Shown: positions 26,956 through 36,166, numbered from the stretch's first letter. The stretch is DNA of 64,000 bases from JADHLJ01 sp038146985 (GCA_038146985.1 JAYQSQ010000011.1:326164-390163); one strand, 5' to 3'. The notes: generated from the sequence alone by a model not told the origin. Numbers and translations: made by a program.

Positions 26956-27324
26956 TCAATCCTTCTTCTTGAACGCGGCGGCGAGGGTCGCGACCGCCTG
27001 GCGGTGGCGCGCGCTGCTGCGCGGCGGCGGCGCCTGGGTCTGCCGGGTGGTGGACATGGTTTGGGCCAGATTCGATCCGATGGTCGACAGCAGCGCCTTC
27101 GAATCGTCCTGGCCGGCGGCCCGGGGCCGGCGCGGACTGCTGGTCGAGGCGGCGCGCTGTACCGCCAGCGCGCAAAGATTGCCGAGAAACGGCGCGACCA
27201 GCGCCTTCTTCAGTTCCGGATCCGATTCCGACCAGACCCGCAGCAACTGGCCGGCTTCGCGACGGTTGCCGCTGGTGGCGCTAAGGGCCTCGCGCGCCTT
27301 CAGCCTCACATAGTCCTGGGACAT
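26956..27324 (-). CDS. Conserved alphaproteobacterial hypothetical protein
   Basis: 122 residues from ATG 27324 (MSQDYVRLKAREALSATSGNRREAGQLLRVWSESD). The N-terminal 65 residues are helical with a GNRREA block resembling a small conserved family of unknown function in Rhodospirillales; the C-terminal half (SSPRRPRAAGQDD...FKKKD) is basic, low-complexity and probably disordered. A 15-residue upstream extension is possible. Located between fadH-like and the HtrA-like gene, starts divergent from the latter by 150 bp. Function unknown. Confidence 0.6.
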   Translation of the reverse strand: MSQDYVRLKAREALSATSGNRREAGQLLRVWSESDPELKKALVAPFLGNLCALAVQRAASTSSPRRPRAAGQDDSKALLSTIGSNLAQTMSTTRQTQAPPPRSSARHRQAVATLAAAFKKKD

Positions 27325-27478
27325 GGCAGTGACCTTGAGAAGTCCGTCCGAATCGCCGGATCTTATCACAAATCGCGGGAACGTGCGTTAGTCGAGGCAT
27401 TTTGATCGCCAAGGACGCTTGGCTTGGGACCGCCCGGGGCTTAGGCTTCCGGTATCGGTTCCCGCTCGGGAGTATGTC

Positions 27479-28516
27479 ATGCGACGTCCATCCGCCTTGC
27501 TTGCATGGACCCTGTCCATGGCGCCGCGACTTCTGGCCGCCATCGGGCTCGTCCTTCTGTTGACTTGGAGCCAGACAGCGGGCCTCGCGCAGGCCCAGCA
27601 GAACGAACGGACGGACCCGCTCCAATCCGAGGTAACCATCATCGCGGCGGTTCCCGGCGACGCGCGGACCGCCCGGACACTGGGCACCAGACGCAGCGGC
27701 AACGGCGTGGTGATCGGCGATGACGGCCTGGTCCTGACCATCGGCTATCTCATTCTCGAGGCCAGCGAGATTCACGTCATCGATCCGAAGGGCGATGTGG
27801 TCTCCGCCGAGTTCGTCGCTTATGACCATGCCACTGGATTCGGCTTGATCCGAACCTCCAAGCCGCTCGGGGTGACGCCGGCGAAGATCGGCACCTCGGC
27901 GACGCTGAGCGAATCGGACTATGTCGTGGCGGCGGCCAGCGGCGGCGGCGACAACGCCACCATGGCCCTGGTCGTCAGCCGGCGGCCTTTCGCCGGTGCC
28001 TGGGAGTATCTGCTCGAAAACGCGATCTTCACCACGCCGCCGCTGCGGTCCTTCCAGGGCGCCGCACTGTTCGGCCGTGACGGCAGTCTCGTCGGCGTCG
28101 GCTCGCTGATCATCCGCGACATTACCGACGGCAAGGGCGGACCGCCCGGCAACCTGTTCGTGCCGATCGACCTTCTGAAGCCGATTCTGGCCGATCTGCT
28201 GACCTTCGGGCATTCCACCGAAGCGGTCCGGCCCTGGGTTGGCATATATCCAGTCGAGGCCAACGGCGTGCTCATGGTCAACCGGCTGGCGGCTGACGGG
28301 CCGGCGGAACAGGCCGGCATCCTGAAGGGCGACGTGATGCTCGGCGTCGCCGAAACGCCGGTTCGGGAGATGGACCGGTTCTTCAAGCTCATCTGGGCGC
28401 TGGGCCAGTCCGGCGTCGACGTACCGCTGAAGATCCTGCGCGACGGCAAGGTCGTCGATATCACGGTAAAAAGCGGCGACCGGATGAAATGGCTGCGGAT
28501 GAAGCCGTCCTTTTAA
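27479..28516 (+). CDS. Degenerate HtrA/DegP-like trypsin-fold protein with PDZ domain (pseudoprotease)
   Basis: 345 residues from ATG 27479. An N-terminal hydrophobic segment (LLAAIGLVLLLTWSQTAGLAQAQ) is a signal peptide, so the protein is periplasmic. A trypsin-like domain (about 50-245) is followed by a PDZ domain (VEANGVLMVNRLAADGPAEQAGILKGDVML). All three catalytic positions are replaced: LTIGYLIL where LTNxHVV carries His, DHATGFGLIR where Asp is expected, and FQGAALFGRDGSLVGV where GNSGGP carries Ser. It therefore likely acts as a binding or chaperone-like protein rather than a protease. Confidence 0.8.
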   Translation: MRRPSALLAWTLSMAPRLLAAIGLVLLLTWSQTAGLAQAQQNERTDPLQSEVTIIAAVPGDARTARTLGTRRSGNGVVIGDDGLVLTIGYLILEASEIHVIDPKGDVVSAEFVAYDHATGFGLIRTSKPLGVTPAKIGTSATLSESDYVVAAASGGGDNATMALVVSRRPFAGAWEYLLENAIFTTPPLRSFQGAALFGRDGSLVGVGSLIIRDITDGKGGPPGNLFVPIDLLKPILADLLTFGHSTEAVRPWVGIYPVEANGVLMVNRLAADGPAEQAGILKGDVMLGVAETPVREMDRFFKLIWALGQSGVDVPLKILRDGKVVDITVKSGDRMKWLRMKPSF

Positions 28517-28553
28517 ACCGGTAGCCCAGGGTTACGCGTAGCGGAAGCGGTTC

Positions 28554-29900
28554 ATGGCGCCCAAGAAACGGAAATCCACTTCGGCGCGGCGCATGATGCA
28601 TCTGGCCCAGTTCCTGGTGCACGGGCCGACCTATCACAGCCTCGCCATGTGGCGGCATCCCAAGACCGCCGCCGCTGGCTATGACTGGAGCCGGCCGGCG
28701 CTCTATCAGCACATTGCCAAGGTCTGCGAGCGGGGCCTGTTCGATACGGTTTTCTTCGCCGATCTCAACTACATCGCCGACACCTATGGCGGCAGCATGG
28801 GGCCGGCCCTGCGCAACGCCACCCAGGCGCCCGAGCATGACCCGATCCCGCTGCTGTCCTTCATGGCGGCGGTCACCGAGCGGATCGGCGTCGCCTCGAC
28901 CTTCTCGGTCAGCCACAGCCACCCGTTCTACGCCGCCAGGCTCTGGGCGACGCTCGACCATCTGACCGAGGGCCGGGCGGGCTGGAATGTGGTCACCTCG
29001 ATCAACAGCAATCAGGCCGCCAATTACGGCGACGAGCGCCAGCCGACCGACACCCGCTACGACCGAGCCCACGAGTTCATGGAGGTTTGCCAGAAGCTCT
29101 GGCGCTCGTGGGACGAGGACGCGGTGGTGATGGACCGGGAAAACGGGATCTTCGCCGACCCGGACAAGGTGCGCCGGATCGAGCATGAGGGCCGGTTCTT
29201 CAAGTCGCGCGGGCCGTTGAACGTGGTCCGCTCGCCGCAGACCGGTCCGGCGATCCTGCAGGCCGGAACCTCGCCCAAGGGCCAGGACTTCGCGGTGAAA
29301 TATGCCGACGCAATCTTCGCGATCCAGCCGCGCGCGGTCGATGCCGCAGCCTATTTCGCCTCGATCAAGGGGCAGATGTCGGATATCGGCCGGGATCCCG
29401 AGACCTGCAAGATCCTCTACGGCATGCAGCCCTTCATCGGCGAAAGCGAGTCCCATGCCCGCGACCTGCAGGACGCGCACAACGCGCTGGTGCCGCTTGA
29501 GGGCGGCATGGCAATCCTGTCGGCGCATCTGGATTTCGATCTTTCCAAGATTTCGGCCGATGCGATCATCTCCGAGCGCAAGGAGCCGGAGCTTTACCGG
29601 ATGCGCACGCGCTTCCACAAACCCGACGGCACGCCGATGACCGTCGCCGAGACCGCCGCCCGCCACGGCCAGAGCGTCAGCCTGCCGCAGTTTGTCGGCA
29701 CTCCGGAGAGCATCGCCGATCAGATGGAGGCCTTCTTCGACGAGGTCGGCGGCGACGGCTTCATGCTTTCGGCCAGCCATTCGCCGGGCGCAATCGAGGA
29801 GTTCGTCGACCTGGTGGTCCCGGAACTGCAGCGCCGGGGACGGTTCCGCACCGAATACAAGGGCAAGACCCAGCGCGAGATCCTGACTCAGGCGGATTAA
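28554..29900 (+). CDS. LLM class flavin-dependent monooxygenase (NtaA/SnaA/DszA family)
   Basis: 448 residues. MHLAQFLVHGPTYHSLAMWRHPKT, LTEGRAGWNVVTSINSNQAANYG and ERQPTDTRYDRAHEFMEVCQKLW-type sequence are hallmarks of the NtaA/DszA branch of two-component FMNH2-dependent monooxygenases that attack nitrilotriacetate, EDTA, dibenzothiophene sulfone and similar. The needed flavin reductase is not adjacent. Intact, unlike the LLM gene at 22.6 kb, which belongs to a different subgroup. Substrate unknown. Confidence 0.9.
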   Translation: MAPKKRKSTSARRMMHLAQFLVHGPTYHSLAMWRHPKTAAAGYDWSRPALYQHIAKVCERGLFDTVFFADLNYIADTYGGSMGPALRNATQAPEHDPIPLLSFMAAVTERIGVASTFSVSHSHPFYAARLWATLDHLTEGRAGWNVVTSINSNQAANYGDERQPTDTRYDRAHEFMEVCQKLWRSWDEDAVVMDRENGIFADPDKVRRIEHEGRFFKSRGPLNVVRSPQTGPAILQAGTSPKGQDFAVKYADAIFAIQPRAVDAAAYFASIKGQMSDIGRDPETCKILYGMQPFIGESESHARDLQDAHNALVPLEGGMAILSAHLDFDLSKISADAIISERKEPELYRMRTRFHKPDGTPMTVAETAARHGQSVSLPQFVGTPESIADQMEAFFDEVGGDGFMLSASHSPGAIEEFVDLVVPELQRRGRFRTEYKGKTQREILTQAD

Positions 29901-30093
29901 GCGGGGACCGCCGGGAACCGCGCCGGGCGAGGGCAACAAAGCAACCCGTGCGGCGGCGTTGAACCGAAAATTTTACGGACAACCGCAATTCTGAACGATT
30001 CTTCCTGCGTTTTTGGCGCCAATATCGACAGGAAATTTCGCCTGCTCCATATTGCTGCTATGTGAGGCCCGTCTCCGCCACCAGGAAGCCAGC

Positions 30094-32487
30094 ATGTCCA
30101 CAGCCGCCACGAAATCACCGATCGTCACCCCCAAGGATCTCGAGACGCTCCAGGCGCTGGAGAAGAAGGTCCTGTGGCTCGCCATGTGGATGATCCACAA
30201 CGCCAATCATATCCGGCCGAGCCGGGACGGGCTCAAGGTCGGCGGGCATCAGGCGTCCTGCGCATCGGTTTCCACCGTGATGACGGCGCTCTACTTCCAC
30301 ACGCTCCGGCCCGAGGACCGGGTCGCGGTGAAGCCGCATGCCAGCCCGATCTTCCATGCGATTCAGTACATGATGGACCGCCAGTCGCTGGACAAGCTTG
30401 AGCGGTTCCGCGCGCTCGGCGGGGTGCAGTCCTATCCGAGCCGGATGAAGGACGCGGACGAGGTCGATTTCTCCACCGGCTCCGTCGGCCTCGGCGTCGC
30501 GATGACCTTGTTCGCCTCCATGGTGCAAGACTACACGCGCCAGCATAACCTGGTGCAGGACGCCGACAATACCGACCGCAAGCCCGGCCGGATGATCGCC
30601 GTCATGGGCGATGCCGAGCTCGACGAGGGCAATGTCTACGAGGCGATGCTGGAGGGCTGGAAATACGATGTCCGCAATCTCTGGTGGATCATCGACTACA
30701 ACCGCCAGAGCCTCGACGGCGTGGTCTCGGACGGGCTGTTCCAGAAGATCCGGGAGTTCTTCGCCAATGTCGGCTGGAACGTCAATCTCCTGAAATACGG
30801 CAAGAAGCTGGAGCGGGTCTTCGCCCTGCCCGGCGGCGACGTGCTTCGGAACTGGATCGACGAATGCCCGAACGATCTCTACTCGGCGCTCACTTTCAAG
30901 GGCCAGTCGGGAGAGCCCGGCGCCTGGCGCGAGCATCTCAGGGCCGATCTGCGCGGCGTGCGCGGTATGAAGGACATCCTGGAGGATCATGACGACATCG
31001 CGCTGCATGCGCTGATGACCAATCTCGCCGGCCAGGACATGGAGGCGGTGCTGGAGGCCTTTCACGGGGTCCAGGACGACACCCCGCAATGCTTCATCGC
31101 CTATACCATCAAGGGCCATGGCACGCCGCTCGCCGGCCACCGCGACAACCATGCGGGGCTGATGAACCAGGAGCAAATGAACCGCTTCCGCGCTGACATG
31201 CGGGTACCGGACGGCGAGGAATGGTCGAAATTCGGCAATATCGGCATCGATGCCGAACGGGCTCGCAAGTTCGTGGTCGCGGCGCCGTTCAACAAGCCGG
31301 GATCGCGGATCTTCGATGCCGCCAAGGTGCCGGTCCCCGACACGCTTCAGCCAACCTACCGGGCCAAGGCTGCGACCCAGGCCGCCTTCGGCAATGTGCT
31401 GCACGAGCTCGCGCGCGGGAACTCGGCGCTGGCCAGCCGCATCGTCACCACCTCGCCGGACGTCTCGGTCTCGACCAATCTCGGGCCCTGGGTGAACCAG
31501 CGCGGGGTGTTCAGCCTGGATGTCCGCAACGACGTGTTCCGCGACGAGAAGGTGGCCTCGGCCCAGAAATGGCTGCGTCACGGCGGCGGCCAGCATTTCG
31601 AGCTCGGAATCGCCGAGAGCAACCTCTTCACCATGCTGGCGGCGCTGGGCCTGTCGGGGCCGGTCTTCGGCACCAGGCTGCTGCCGGTCGGCACGCTCTA
31701 TGATCCGTTCATCGCCCGCGGCCTCGATGCGCTGAATTATGCCTGCTATCAGGATTCCCGATTCATGCTTGTGGCGACCCCGGCAGGCATCACGCTCGCG
31801 CCCGAGGGCGGCGCGCATCAGTCGATCAACACCCCGCTGATCGGCATCGGCCAGCCCGGCCTCACCTCCTTCGAGCCCGCCTATGTGGACGAGATGGCGG
31901 CGATCATGCGCTGGGGCTTTGAGTATATGCAGGAAGACGACGGCGGCTCGGTCTATCTTAGGCTGTCGACCCGGACCCTGGACCAGCCGAAGCGCGAGAT
32001 GACTCCCGAGCTCGAGGCCGACATCCTCGCCGGTGCCTATTGGAGGGTCGAACCCGGCGAGAATGCCGAATGCGCGCTGGTCTATTGCGGGCCGATCGCG
32101 CCGGAGGTGATGGAGGCGCATGCCGCGCTTTCGGACGAGATTCCCGGCCTCGGCGTGCTGGCGATCACCTCCTGGGACCGGCTGTACCACGACTGGCAGC
32201 GCTCGGTCGGCCAGCCGGCCAACGGGTCCGGCCATGCCCGCTGCCATCTGGACGCCGTGCTCTCGCGCCTCTCGCCGCGCGCCGGCCTGGTGACGGTCCA
32301 GGACGGCCACCCGGCGAGCCTCAGCTGGATCGGTTCGGCCAGCGGCCGCCGGGTCTATCCGCTCGGCGTCGCCAGCTTCGGGCAGTCCGGCGACCTGCCG
32401 GACCTCTACCGCACCTACCGCATCGATGCCGAGGCCATCATCGACATGGCCGCCAGCGCCTGCCTCGACGCCGCCCGCGCAGCCTGA
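30094..32487 (+). CDS. AceE-like thiamine-diphosphate E1 component (2-oxoacid dehydrogenase / transketolase-like)
   Basis: 797 residues from ATG 30094 (AGGAAG ribosome site). Thiamine-binding motif GDAELDEGNVYEAML...NLWWIIDYNRQSLDG matches homodimeric pyruvate dehydrogenase E1 (AceE) and the MdeB alpha-ketobutyrate dehydrogenase. HNANHIRPSRDGLKVGGHQAS is the entry loop; YRAKAATQAAFGNVL opens the pyrimidine-binding domain; GGAHQSINTPLIGIGQPGL is conserved. It is about 90 residues shorter than AceE, mostly at the N-terminus where E2 is bound. No E2 or E3 gene adjoins, so it may borrow them or work as a decarboxylase/transketolase. Confidence 0.85.
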   Translation: MSTAATKSPIVTPKDLETLQALEKKVLWLAMWMIHNANHIRPSRDGLKVGGHQASCASVSTVMTALYFHTLRPEDRVAVKPHASPIFHAIQYMMDRQSLDKLERFRALGGVQSYPSRMKDADEVDFSTGSVGLGVAMTLFASMVQDYTRQHNLVQDADNTDRKPGRMIAVMGDAELDEGNVYEAMLEGWKYDVRNLWWIIDYNRQSLDGVVSDGLFQKIREFFANVGWNVNLLKYGKKLERVFALPGGDVLRNWIDECPNDLYSALTFKGQSGEPGAWREHLRADLRGVRGMKDILEDHDDIALHALMTNLAGQDMEAVLEAFHGVQDDTPQCFIAYTIKGHGTPLAGHRDNHAGLMNQEQMNRFRADMRVPDGEEWSKFGNIGIDAERARKFVVAAPFNKPGSRIFDAAKVPVPDTLQPTYRAKAATQAAFGNVLHELARGNSALASRIVTTSPDVSVSTNLGPWVNQRGVFSLDVRNDVFRDEKVASAQKWLRHGGGQHFELGIAESNLFTMLAALGLSGPVFGTRLLPVGTLYDPFIARGLDALNYACYQDSRFMLVATPAGITLAPEGGAHQSINTPLIGIGQPGLTSFEPAYVDEMAAIMRWGFEYMQEDDGGSVYLRLSTRTLDQPKREMTPELEADILAGAYWRVEPGENAECALVYCGPIAPEVMEAHAALSDEIPGLGVLAITSWDRLYHDWQRSVGQPANGSGHARCHLDAVLSRLSPRAGLVTVQDGHPASLSWIGSASGRRVYPLGVASFGQSGDLPDLYRTYRIDAEAIIDMAASACLDAARAA

Positions 32488-32499
32488 GGCGGGACTGGT

Positions 32500-33333
32500 T
32501 TAAGACGACCGGGCCGCGCCTTTCTCGGCGCCGGCGAACAGGACCGCGTGCTGACGCGCGAGCGCCTCGGCCCGGAACGCCCGCCCGGCATCGTCATAGT
32601 CCCGCGCCGGCCGGGGCTCGGGATCGAAATGGCCGTGCGTGTCCTCGCCCAGGGCCAGGGTCGCGGTGGTGCGTCCGCCGTTCTGGCGCACATGGCTGGC
32701 GATATAGCGGATCGCGAAACCGATGCGGGGAATGCTGCTGGTATTGGGGTCCGAGCCATGGACGAGGCCCACGTGATGCAGCGACATCTCCCCCGGCTCG
32801 AGCGTGATATCGACGGCGGCGGCTTCATCCACGTCGACGGCGATCTCCTGCCCCCGGGTCAGGAGATTGTCCTTGTGGAAGGTATCGCGGTGGTCGAGCG
32901 CCTGACTCTGGCTGCCCGGCACAACGCGCATGCAGCCGTTCTCGCGCCGGCTCGGGCTGAACGCGACCCAGGCGGTCAGCACCTCGTGCGGCTCCAGCCC
33001 CCAATAGTTCGCGTCCTGATGCCAGGAGACGAATCCCGGGTCGCCGGCGGGCTTGGCGAAGAAGCTGCTGCCCCAGGCCAGCAGATCGGGACCGAGGATG
33101 GCGCTCACCGGGCCGGTGATCGCCGGGTCGCGGATCAGGTCGTAGAGCCAGGGAAACACCAGATGCGGCTTGCTGCGCAGCACCATCGTGCCATCCGCCT
33201 CGCCGCGCGCCCGGAAGGCGTCGTAGCGGGCATGCAGATCCGCCGCGCGCGCGGGCGTGATGACCCTGAGCGGCGAGAGGAACCCGTCGCGGTGATAGCG
33301 CTCCACCTCCTGGGCCGTGAGTGTCGCGGTCAT
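32500..33333 (-). CDS. Phytanoyl-CoA dioxygenase (PhyH) family protein
   Basis: 277 residues. Non-haem Fe(II)/2OG oxygenase with HxD in FVSWHQDANYWGLEP, distal His in HHVGLVHGSDPNTSSIPRIGFAIRY with the 2OG-binding Arg following, and the typical start EVERYHRDGFLSPLRVI. PhyH relatives hydroxylate acyl-CoAs, ectoine, or specialised metabolites. It converges on the E1-like gene (12-bp gap), which is therefore not its operon partner. Substrate unknown. Confidence 0.88.
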   Translation of the reverse strand: MTATLTAQEVERYHRDGFLSPLRVITPARAADLHARYDAFRARGEADGTMVLRSKPHLVFPWLYDLIRDPAITGPVSAILGPDLLAWGSSFFAKPAGDPGFVSWHQDANYWGLEPHEVLTAWVAFSPSRRENGCMRVVPGSQSQALDHRDTFHKDNLLTRGQEIAVDVDEAAAVDITLEPGEMSLHHVGLVHGSDPNTSSIPRIGFAIRYIASHVRQNGGRTTATLALGEDTHGHFDPEPRPARDYDDAGRAFRAEALARQHAVLFAGAEKGAARSS

Positions 33334-33390
33334 TCTGGTTCCTCCCGGGATGCGGTCTCAGCGAATTCTGAGGACGCGGCCCGGCGCAGA

Positions 33391-33495
33391 CAAGACCCTT
33401 CGAGATGCGCGTACCGCGTTCCTCAGGGTGAGTCGCCTGGTCAAATATCACTCACCCTGAAGAGCGGCCGAACGGTCGCGTCTCGAAGGGTCTTG
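33391..33495. repeat. Long nested palindromic element, copy 2 (ACCCTTCGAGA arms)
   Basis: Outer 15-bp perfect arms CAAGACCCTTCGAGA (33391-33405) and TCTCGAAGGGTCTTG (33481-33495). An inner 11-bp perfect pair TCAGGGTGAGT (33423-33433) / ACTCACCCTGA (33450-33460). The whole can fold as a cruciform of about 105 bp. It shares the outer arm core with the element at 17559-17656. It lies between the PhyH gene start and the MFS gene end. Confidence 0.7.
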
Positions 33496-33508
33496 TCCAG
33501 CCCCCGCT

Positions 33509-35011
33509 CTACCGCCGCACCAGAAAGATCAGCGGGATCGCCAGGAAACCGGTGATCGCGAGCAGCAGGAAGGCGTTCAGATACCCGATCATGGCCGCCT
33601 GGCGCTCGATTTCCCCGCTCAGCCGCAAGAGCCCCTCCAAGGTCCCGAAATCCCATCGACCCAGCGTCTCGGGGAAGGAGAGCGGCTCGTTGAAGGGGCT
33701 GATCCGATGGCTCATGCCCTGATAGTTCGTGGTGGTGGACCGGATGATCAGCGTGATGGTGAGCGAGATGTAGATGCTGCTGCCGATATTGCGCAGCAGA
33801 TGCAGCACGGCGGCGCCCTCGGGGATGAACTTCTTGTCGATGGTGGCGAACATGATCATCGTCAGCGGCACCCAGGACAGCCCGACGCCGAAGCCCTGCA
33901 CCGCGCTCGCCCAGGCGACGCCCGTGGTGGTCATGTTGATGTCGAAGCTCGCCAGGAGCAGGCACGAGCCGGCCTGTGCACCGAAACCGAGGACCAGCCC
34001 GATCCGGGGGTCGTATCGGCAGATCCAGACCACCAGGAAATTGCCCATGAGCGCGCCGATGCCCCGGGCCGCCAGAAGCAGGCCGATGATCGAGTCCGGA
34101 TAGCCGCGCAGGTTCTGCAGCATGGTCGGAAACAGCACCATCGGCGTGAAGTTCAGCATTCCGTACAGGAACACCAGCAGCACCCCCAGCGCATAGTTCC
34201 GGTCGCGGAGCAGCCAGGGGTTGAGATAGGGCCGCGGCGTGGTCAGGACATGGGCGACGAAGATGTGGAAACAGATCAGCGCCGCCGCCGCTTCGATCAG
34301 GATTTCCGTGGATTCGAACCAGTCCAGACGGTTGCCCCGGTCGAGCAGCAGCTGGAAGGCGGCGAGCGCCAGGGACAGGCTGATGAAGCCGGTCCAGTCG
34401 AGACGGCTGTCCGGATCGTTGCGCCGGTCGAGGATGTACAGCCAGGAGCCGATCAGCGCGATCACCGCGAAGGGACCGATGATGTAGAACACCCAGCGCC
34501 AGTCATAGGCCTCGGAGATATAGCCGCCGGCGGTCGGGCCGATCACCGGGCCGAACACCACGCCCATGCCCCAGACCGCGGTGGCGAATCCGTGCTGGCG
34601 GCGCGGGAAGACGTCGAGAATGATCGCCTGGGAAAGTGGCACCAGCGGCGCCCCGAAGGCGCCCTGGCAGATCCGGTAGACCACCAGCTCCGGCAGGCTG
34701 GTCGCGCGCCCGCAGAGGATCGAGGCGACGGCGAAGCCAAGCACCGAGGCCAGCATCAACTGGCGGCGCCCGAAGCGGCTGGTCAGCCAGCCGGTCATCG
34801 GGGTGACCACGGCGGTACCGACGATGTTGAAGGTCACCGTCCAGGCGATCTGGTCCTGGGTCGCGCCCAGCGCCCCCTGCAACTGCGGCAGGGCAATGTT
34901 GGCGATGGTGATGCTCATCCCGTACAGGGTCGAGGACAAGGTCACCGTCGCCAGGATTAGCCAGTGCAGGAGGGTGGTGCGCTCCTCCATCGGGGAGGCC
35001 TGGACGGTCAT
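33509..35011 (-). CDS. DHA2 family (EmrB-like) MFS transporter
   Basis: 500 residues with about 14 hydrophobic segments. MFS loop motif GWLTSRFGRRQLML after TM2, antiporter motif C GMGVVFGPVIGPTAGGYI in TM5, and a DWRWVFYI segment are all typical of drug:H+ antiporter-2 pumps. EmrB-type pumps normally work with a periplasmic EmrA adaptor and TolC; none is adjacent. Could export a catabolic intermediate, an antibiotic or a siderophore. Start ATG 35011. Confidence 0.9.
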   Translation of the reverse strand: MTVQASPMEERTTLLHWLILATVTLSSTLYGMSITIANIALPQLQGALGATQDQIAWTVTFNIVGTAVVTPMTGWLTSRFGRRQLMLASVLGFAVASILCGRATSLPELVVYRICQGAFGAPLVPLSQAIILDVFPRRQHGFATAVWGMGVVFGPVIGPTAGGYISEAYDWRWVFYIIGPFAVIALIGSWLYILDRRNDPDSRLDWTGFISLSLALAAFQLLLDRGNRLDWFESTEILIEAAAALICFHIFVAHVLTTPRPYLNPWLLRDRNYALGVLLVFLYGMLNFTPMVLFPTMLQNLRGYPDSIIGLLLAARGIGALMGNFLVVWICRYDPRIGLVLGFGAQAGSCLLLASFDINMTTTGVAWASAVQGFGVGLSWVPLTMIMFATIDKKFIPEGAAVLHLLRNIGSSIYISLTITLIIRSTTTNYQGMSHRISPFNEPLSFPETLGRWDFGTLEGLLRLSGEIERQAAMIGYLNAFLLLAITGFLAIPLIFLVRR

Positions 35012-35250
35012 CGCGGGGTCGCTCGCGGTTTGGCGGGCCGGCGGGAGATTGGGCTGAAACGTGGCTTCACCCCCTTACCATGCGGCAAGCGGCACCCGGA
35101 ATCGAGCCAAATAGACGGCAAGTCGCCGTCATGGAGCGGCATCACACAGGCGCTGGGCGCCGCGATGGATTTATCGGTTTGCGGCGGCTAGATTTTCCGC
35201 CTAACCCGGTGCTCGGGATATCGACGTTCGAACAAGCAAGGAGATCGGCC

Positions 35251-36147
35251 ATGGCAAGTCATGCGACAGGAGACGGCGGCATCCCGCCCCGGGACGCGGG
35301 CAAGCGTGGCCTGACCCGGATCATGACCCTGGGCGGCGCCTACGGCACCCGCAACTACACGGTCAAGGATCTGCGCGACGCCAAGGGCAAACGGATCCTG
35401 TGCGAGACCCTGCCCTTCTCGGTGGAGGAGGCGATGGCCGCCGAGGAGGCCGGGATCGACACCATGAAGGTGCGCTTCGATCCGAAGAACCCGGACAGCG
35501 CCAAGGCGATCCGGGCGGCCGCGCCGAACACCTTCATGGCCTTCTCGGTGCCGCTGCTGGCCGCCGCGACGGCGGACGAGGCGGTGCGGCTCGGCTACGA
35601 CGCCATGGCAATCGGCGCCGATGCGATCATGTGCCAGTGGAGCCCGCGTTTCATCGAGGCGGCCCGCGAGGCCGGCATCCCGGTACAGGGCCATGCCGGT
35701 CTGGTTCCCCGGCGCAGCACCTGGACCGGCGGGCTGCGCGCCGTCGGCAAGACCCTGGACGAGGCGGTCTGGGTCTATAACGAGATCAAGGCGCTGGAAA
35801 ACGCCGGCGCCTATGCGGTCGAGGTCGAGGTGATCCCCGAGGCGCTGCTGGCCGAGATCACCAAGCGGACCAGCCTGCTGACTTCCTCGATCGGCGGCGG
35901 CGCCGGCGGCGACATCCAGTTTCTTTTCGCCGACGATATTCTCGGCAACAACCCACCGCCCTATCCCCGCCATTCCAAGCAGTACCGGGAAATCTACAAG
36001 ATGAAGGAAGCCATGCAGGCCGAACGGGTCGCTGGCTTCAAGGAATTCATCGCCGACGTCCGGAGCGGCGCCTTCCCGGCGCCGGAGCACGTCATCAAGG
36101 CGTCCGACGGACTTGTCGACGGCTTCCTGGCGGCGATCAAGGAATAA
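35251..36147 (+). CDS. PanB-like protein (ketopantoate hydroxymethyltransferase / PEP mutase superfamily)
   Basis: 298 residues from ATG 35251 with GCAAGGAGA upstream. The C-terminal two thirds follow PanB closely: AGIPVQGHAGLVPRRSTWTGGLRAVGKTLDEA, ALENAGAYAVEVEVIPEALLAEITKRTSLLTSSIGGGAGGDIQFLFADDILG (given here in pieces). The first third differs: the YDYP-type metal loop of classical PanB is replaced by RIMTLGGAYGTRNYTVKDLRDAKGKRI. The catalytic Glu region (VEVIPEA) is kept. It may be a paralogue acting on another 2-oxoacid. No panC neighbour. Confidence 0.75.
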   Translation: MASHATGDGGIPPRDAGKRGLTRIMTLGGAYGTRNYTVKDLRDAKGKRILCETLPFSVEEAMAAEEAGIDTMKVRFDPKNPDSAKAIRAAAPNTFMAFSVPLLAAATADEAVRLGYDAMAIGADAIMCQWSPRFIEAAREAGIPVQGHAGLVPRRSTWTGGLRAVGKTLDEAVWVYNEIKALENAGAYAVEVEVIPEALLAEITKRTSLLTSSIGGGAGGDIQFLFADDILGNNPPPYPRHSKQYREIYKMKEAMQAERVAGFKEFIADVRSGAFPAPEHVIKASDGLVDGFLAAIKE

Positions 36148-36166
36148 GGGCGGATTTCGGACCGCC

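Noticed and set aside
24914..27313. 799-residue open frame on the plus strand
   Set aside because: Antisense to the well-supported FadH-like gene; composition is Arg/Gly/Pro-rich and it has no motif. A GC-rich codon-position shadow.
30115..32310. 731-residue open frame on the minus strand
   Set aside because: Antisense to the E1-like gene with thiamine motifs; no domain features.
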